Shown: positions 5,166 to 5,376 of the stretch, piece by piece
Position numbering within the stretch: position 1 is the stretch's first letter
Layout of the letters: each line of letters starts with the position of its first letter
NCBI GenBank assembly: GCA_017613485.1
Contig: JAGADS010000047.1
Span: 1 to 5,376 of the forward strand
Length of the DNA stretch: 5,376 nt
DNA from: Treponema sp.
Lineage (GTDB): Bacteria > Spirochaetota > Spirochaetia > Treponematales > Treponemataceae
Direction: 5' to 3'
Notes under the pieces: generated by a model
What the model was told of the DNA's origin: nothing
Database searches by the model: none
Seen by the model: the letters and a program-made list of their open reading frames with translations, nothing else
Translations under genes and position numbers: made by a program

Positions 5166-5376
5166 ACTTCTTGACCTTAGAAGCCAGTGTCATTGACATG
5201 AAGCGGCCATCCATTGCGGCTGCCTTTTCGATGACATAGGAACCTTCTTCCAGTCTTTTTTCTACTTCCTTCAGGACGTCAAAGCCGAGCTCGGTGTGAG
5301 CAAGTTCCCTTCCGCGGAAACGGATGGTGACTTTTACCTTATCGCCTTCGTTTAAGAACTCCTGAACGTGCTTTGC
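5164..5376 (-). CDS. infC: Translation initiation factor IF-3, C-terminal part (runs off right edge)
   Basis: The last 70 codons of IF-3, covering most of the C-terminal domain that binds the 30S platform, blocks early 50S joining and checks the start codon and initiator t[23 protein letters not shown] (residues 14-33 of the visible part) is the hallmark IF-3C strand-helix. The ending [16 protein letters not shown] matches the usual R-x-M-x-M-x-L C-terminus. The N-terminal domain and the start codon, often a rare one that drives infC autoregulation, are outside the window. It is the first visible gene of the minus-strand operon. Confidence 0.96.
   Translation of the reverse strand, partial: AKHVQEFLNEGDKVKVTIRFRGRELAHTELGFDVLKEVEKRLEEGSYVIEKAAAMDGRFMSMTLASKVKK

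Noticed and set aside
1..5376. CRISPR arrays, tRNA or rRNA genes, insertion sequences, attachment sites
   Set aside because: No regularly spaced repeats, cloverleaf sequences, transposase-like frames or terminal inverted repeats were seen on either strand.

Overview
The window looks like a chromosomal segment from a treponeme-like spirochaete. The protein sequences support this: a divergent L20 and L35, and a translation operon that runs on into cell-division genes, which I recall from Treponema but could not check. Composition is moderately AT-rich by eye. Nothing suggests a mobile element, and every stretch longer than about 105 bases is coding.

There are three transcription blocks. (1) Bases 1-1911, minus strand: a GT4-family glycosyltransferase followed by the first half of a WbaP-type polyprenyl-phosphate sugar transferase that runs off the left edge. 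This is a surface-glycan module: the sugar transferase would prime undecaprenyl phosphate and the glycosyltransferase would extend the chain. The second gene has its own near-consensus promoter, placed so close to the ATG that a leaderless message is predicted. (2) Bases 2017-3303, plus strand: a single GAF-HD-GYP protein, a predicted cyclic-di-GMP phosphodiesterase with all metal ligands intact but an unusual insertion after the GYP motif. It is divergent from the glycan genes across a 105-bp AT-rich spacer. (3) Bases 5376-3300, minus strand: infC (3' part), rpmI, rplT, a ZapB-like coiled-coil gene, zapA and a yaiI-family gene (UPF0178/DUF188), packed with gaps of 0-50 nt. Several Shine-Dalgarno sites lie inside or across the end of the upstream gene, so translational coupling is likely.

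Blocks 2 and 3 converge, and their last genes overlap by the four bases CTAG, which supply a TAG stop on both strands. The only terminator-like hairpin there serves the plus strand and lies inside the minus-strand coding region.

The most interesting points are the coiled-coil protein, whose long disordered tail ends in QFDIF (it resembles a sliding-clamp-binding peptide); the chaining of ZapB-like and ZapA translation to ribosomal protein synthesis; and the remodelled active-site region of the HD-GYP protein. No clearly new multi-gene system is evident.
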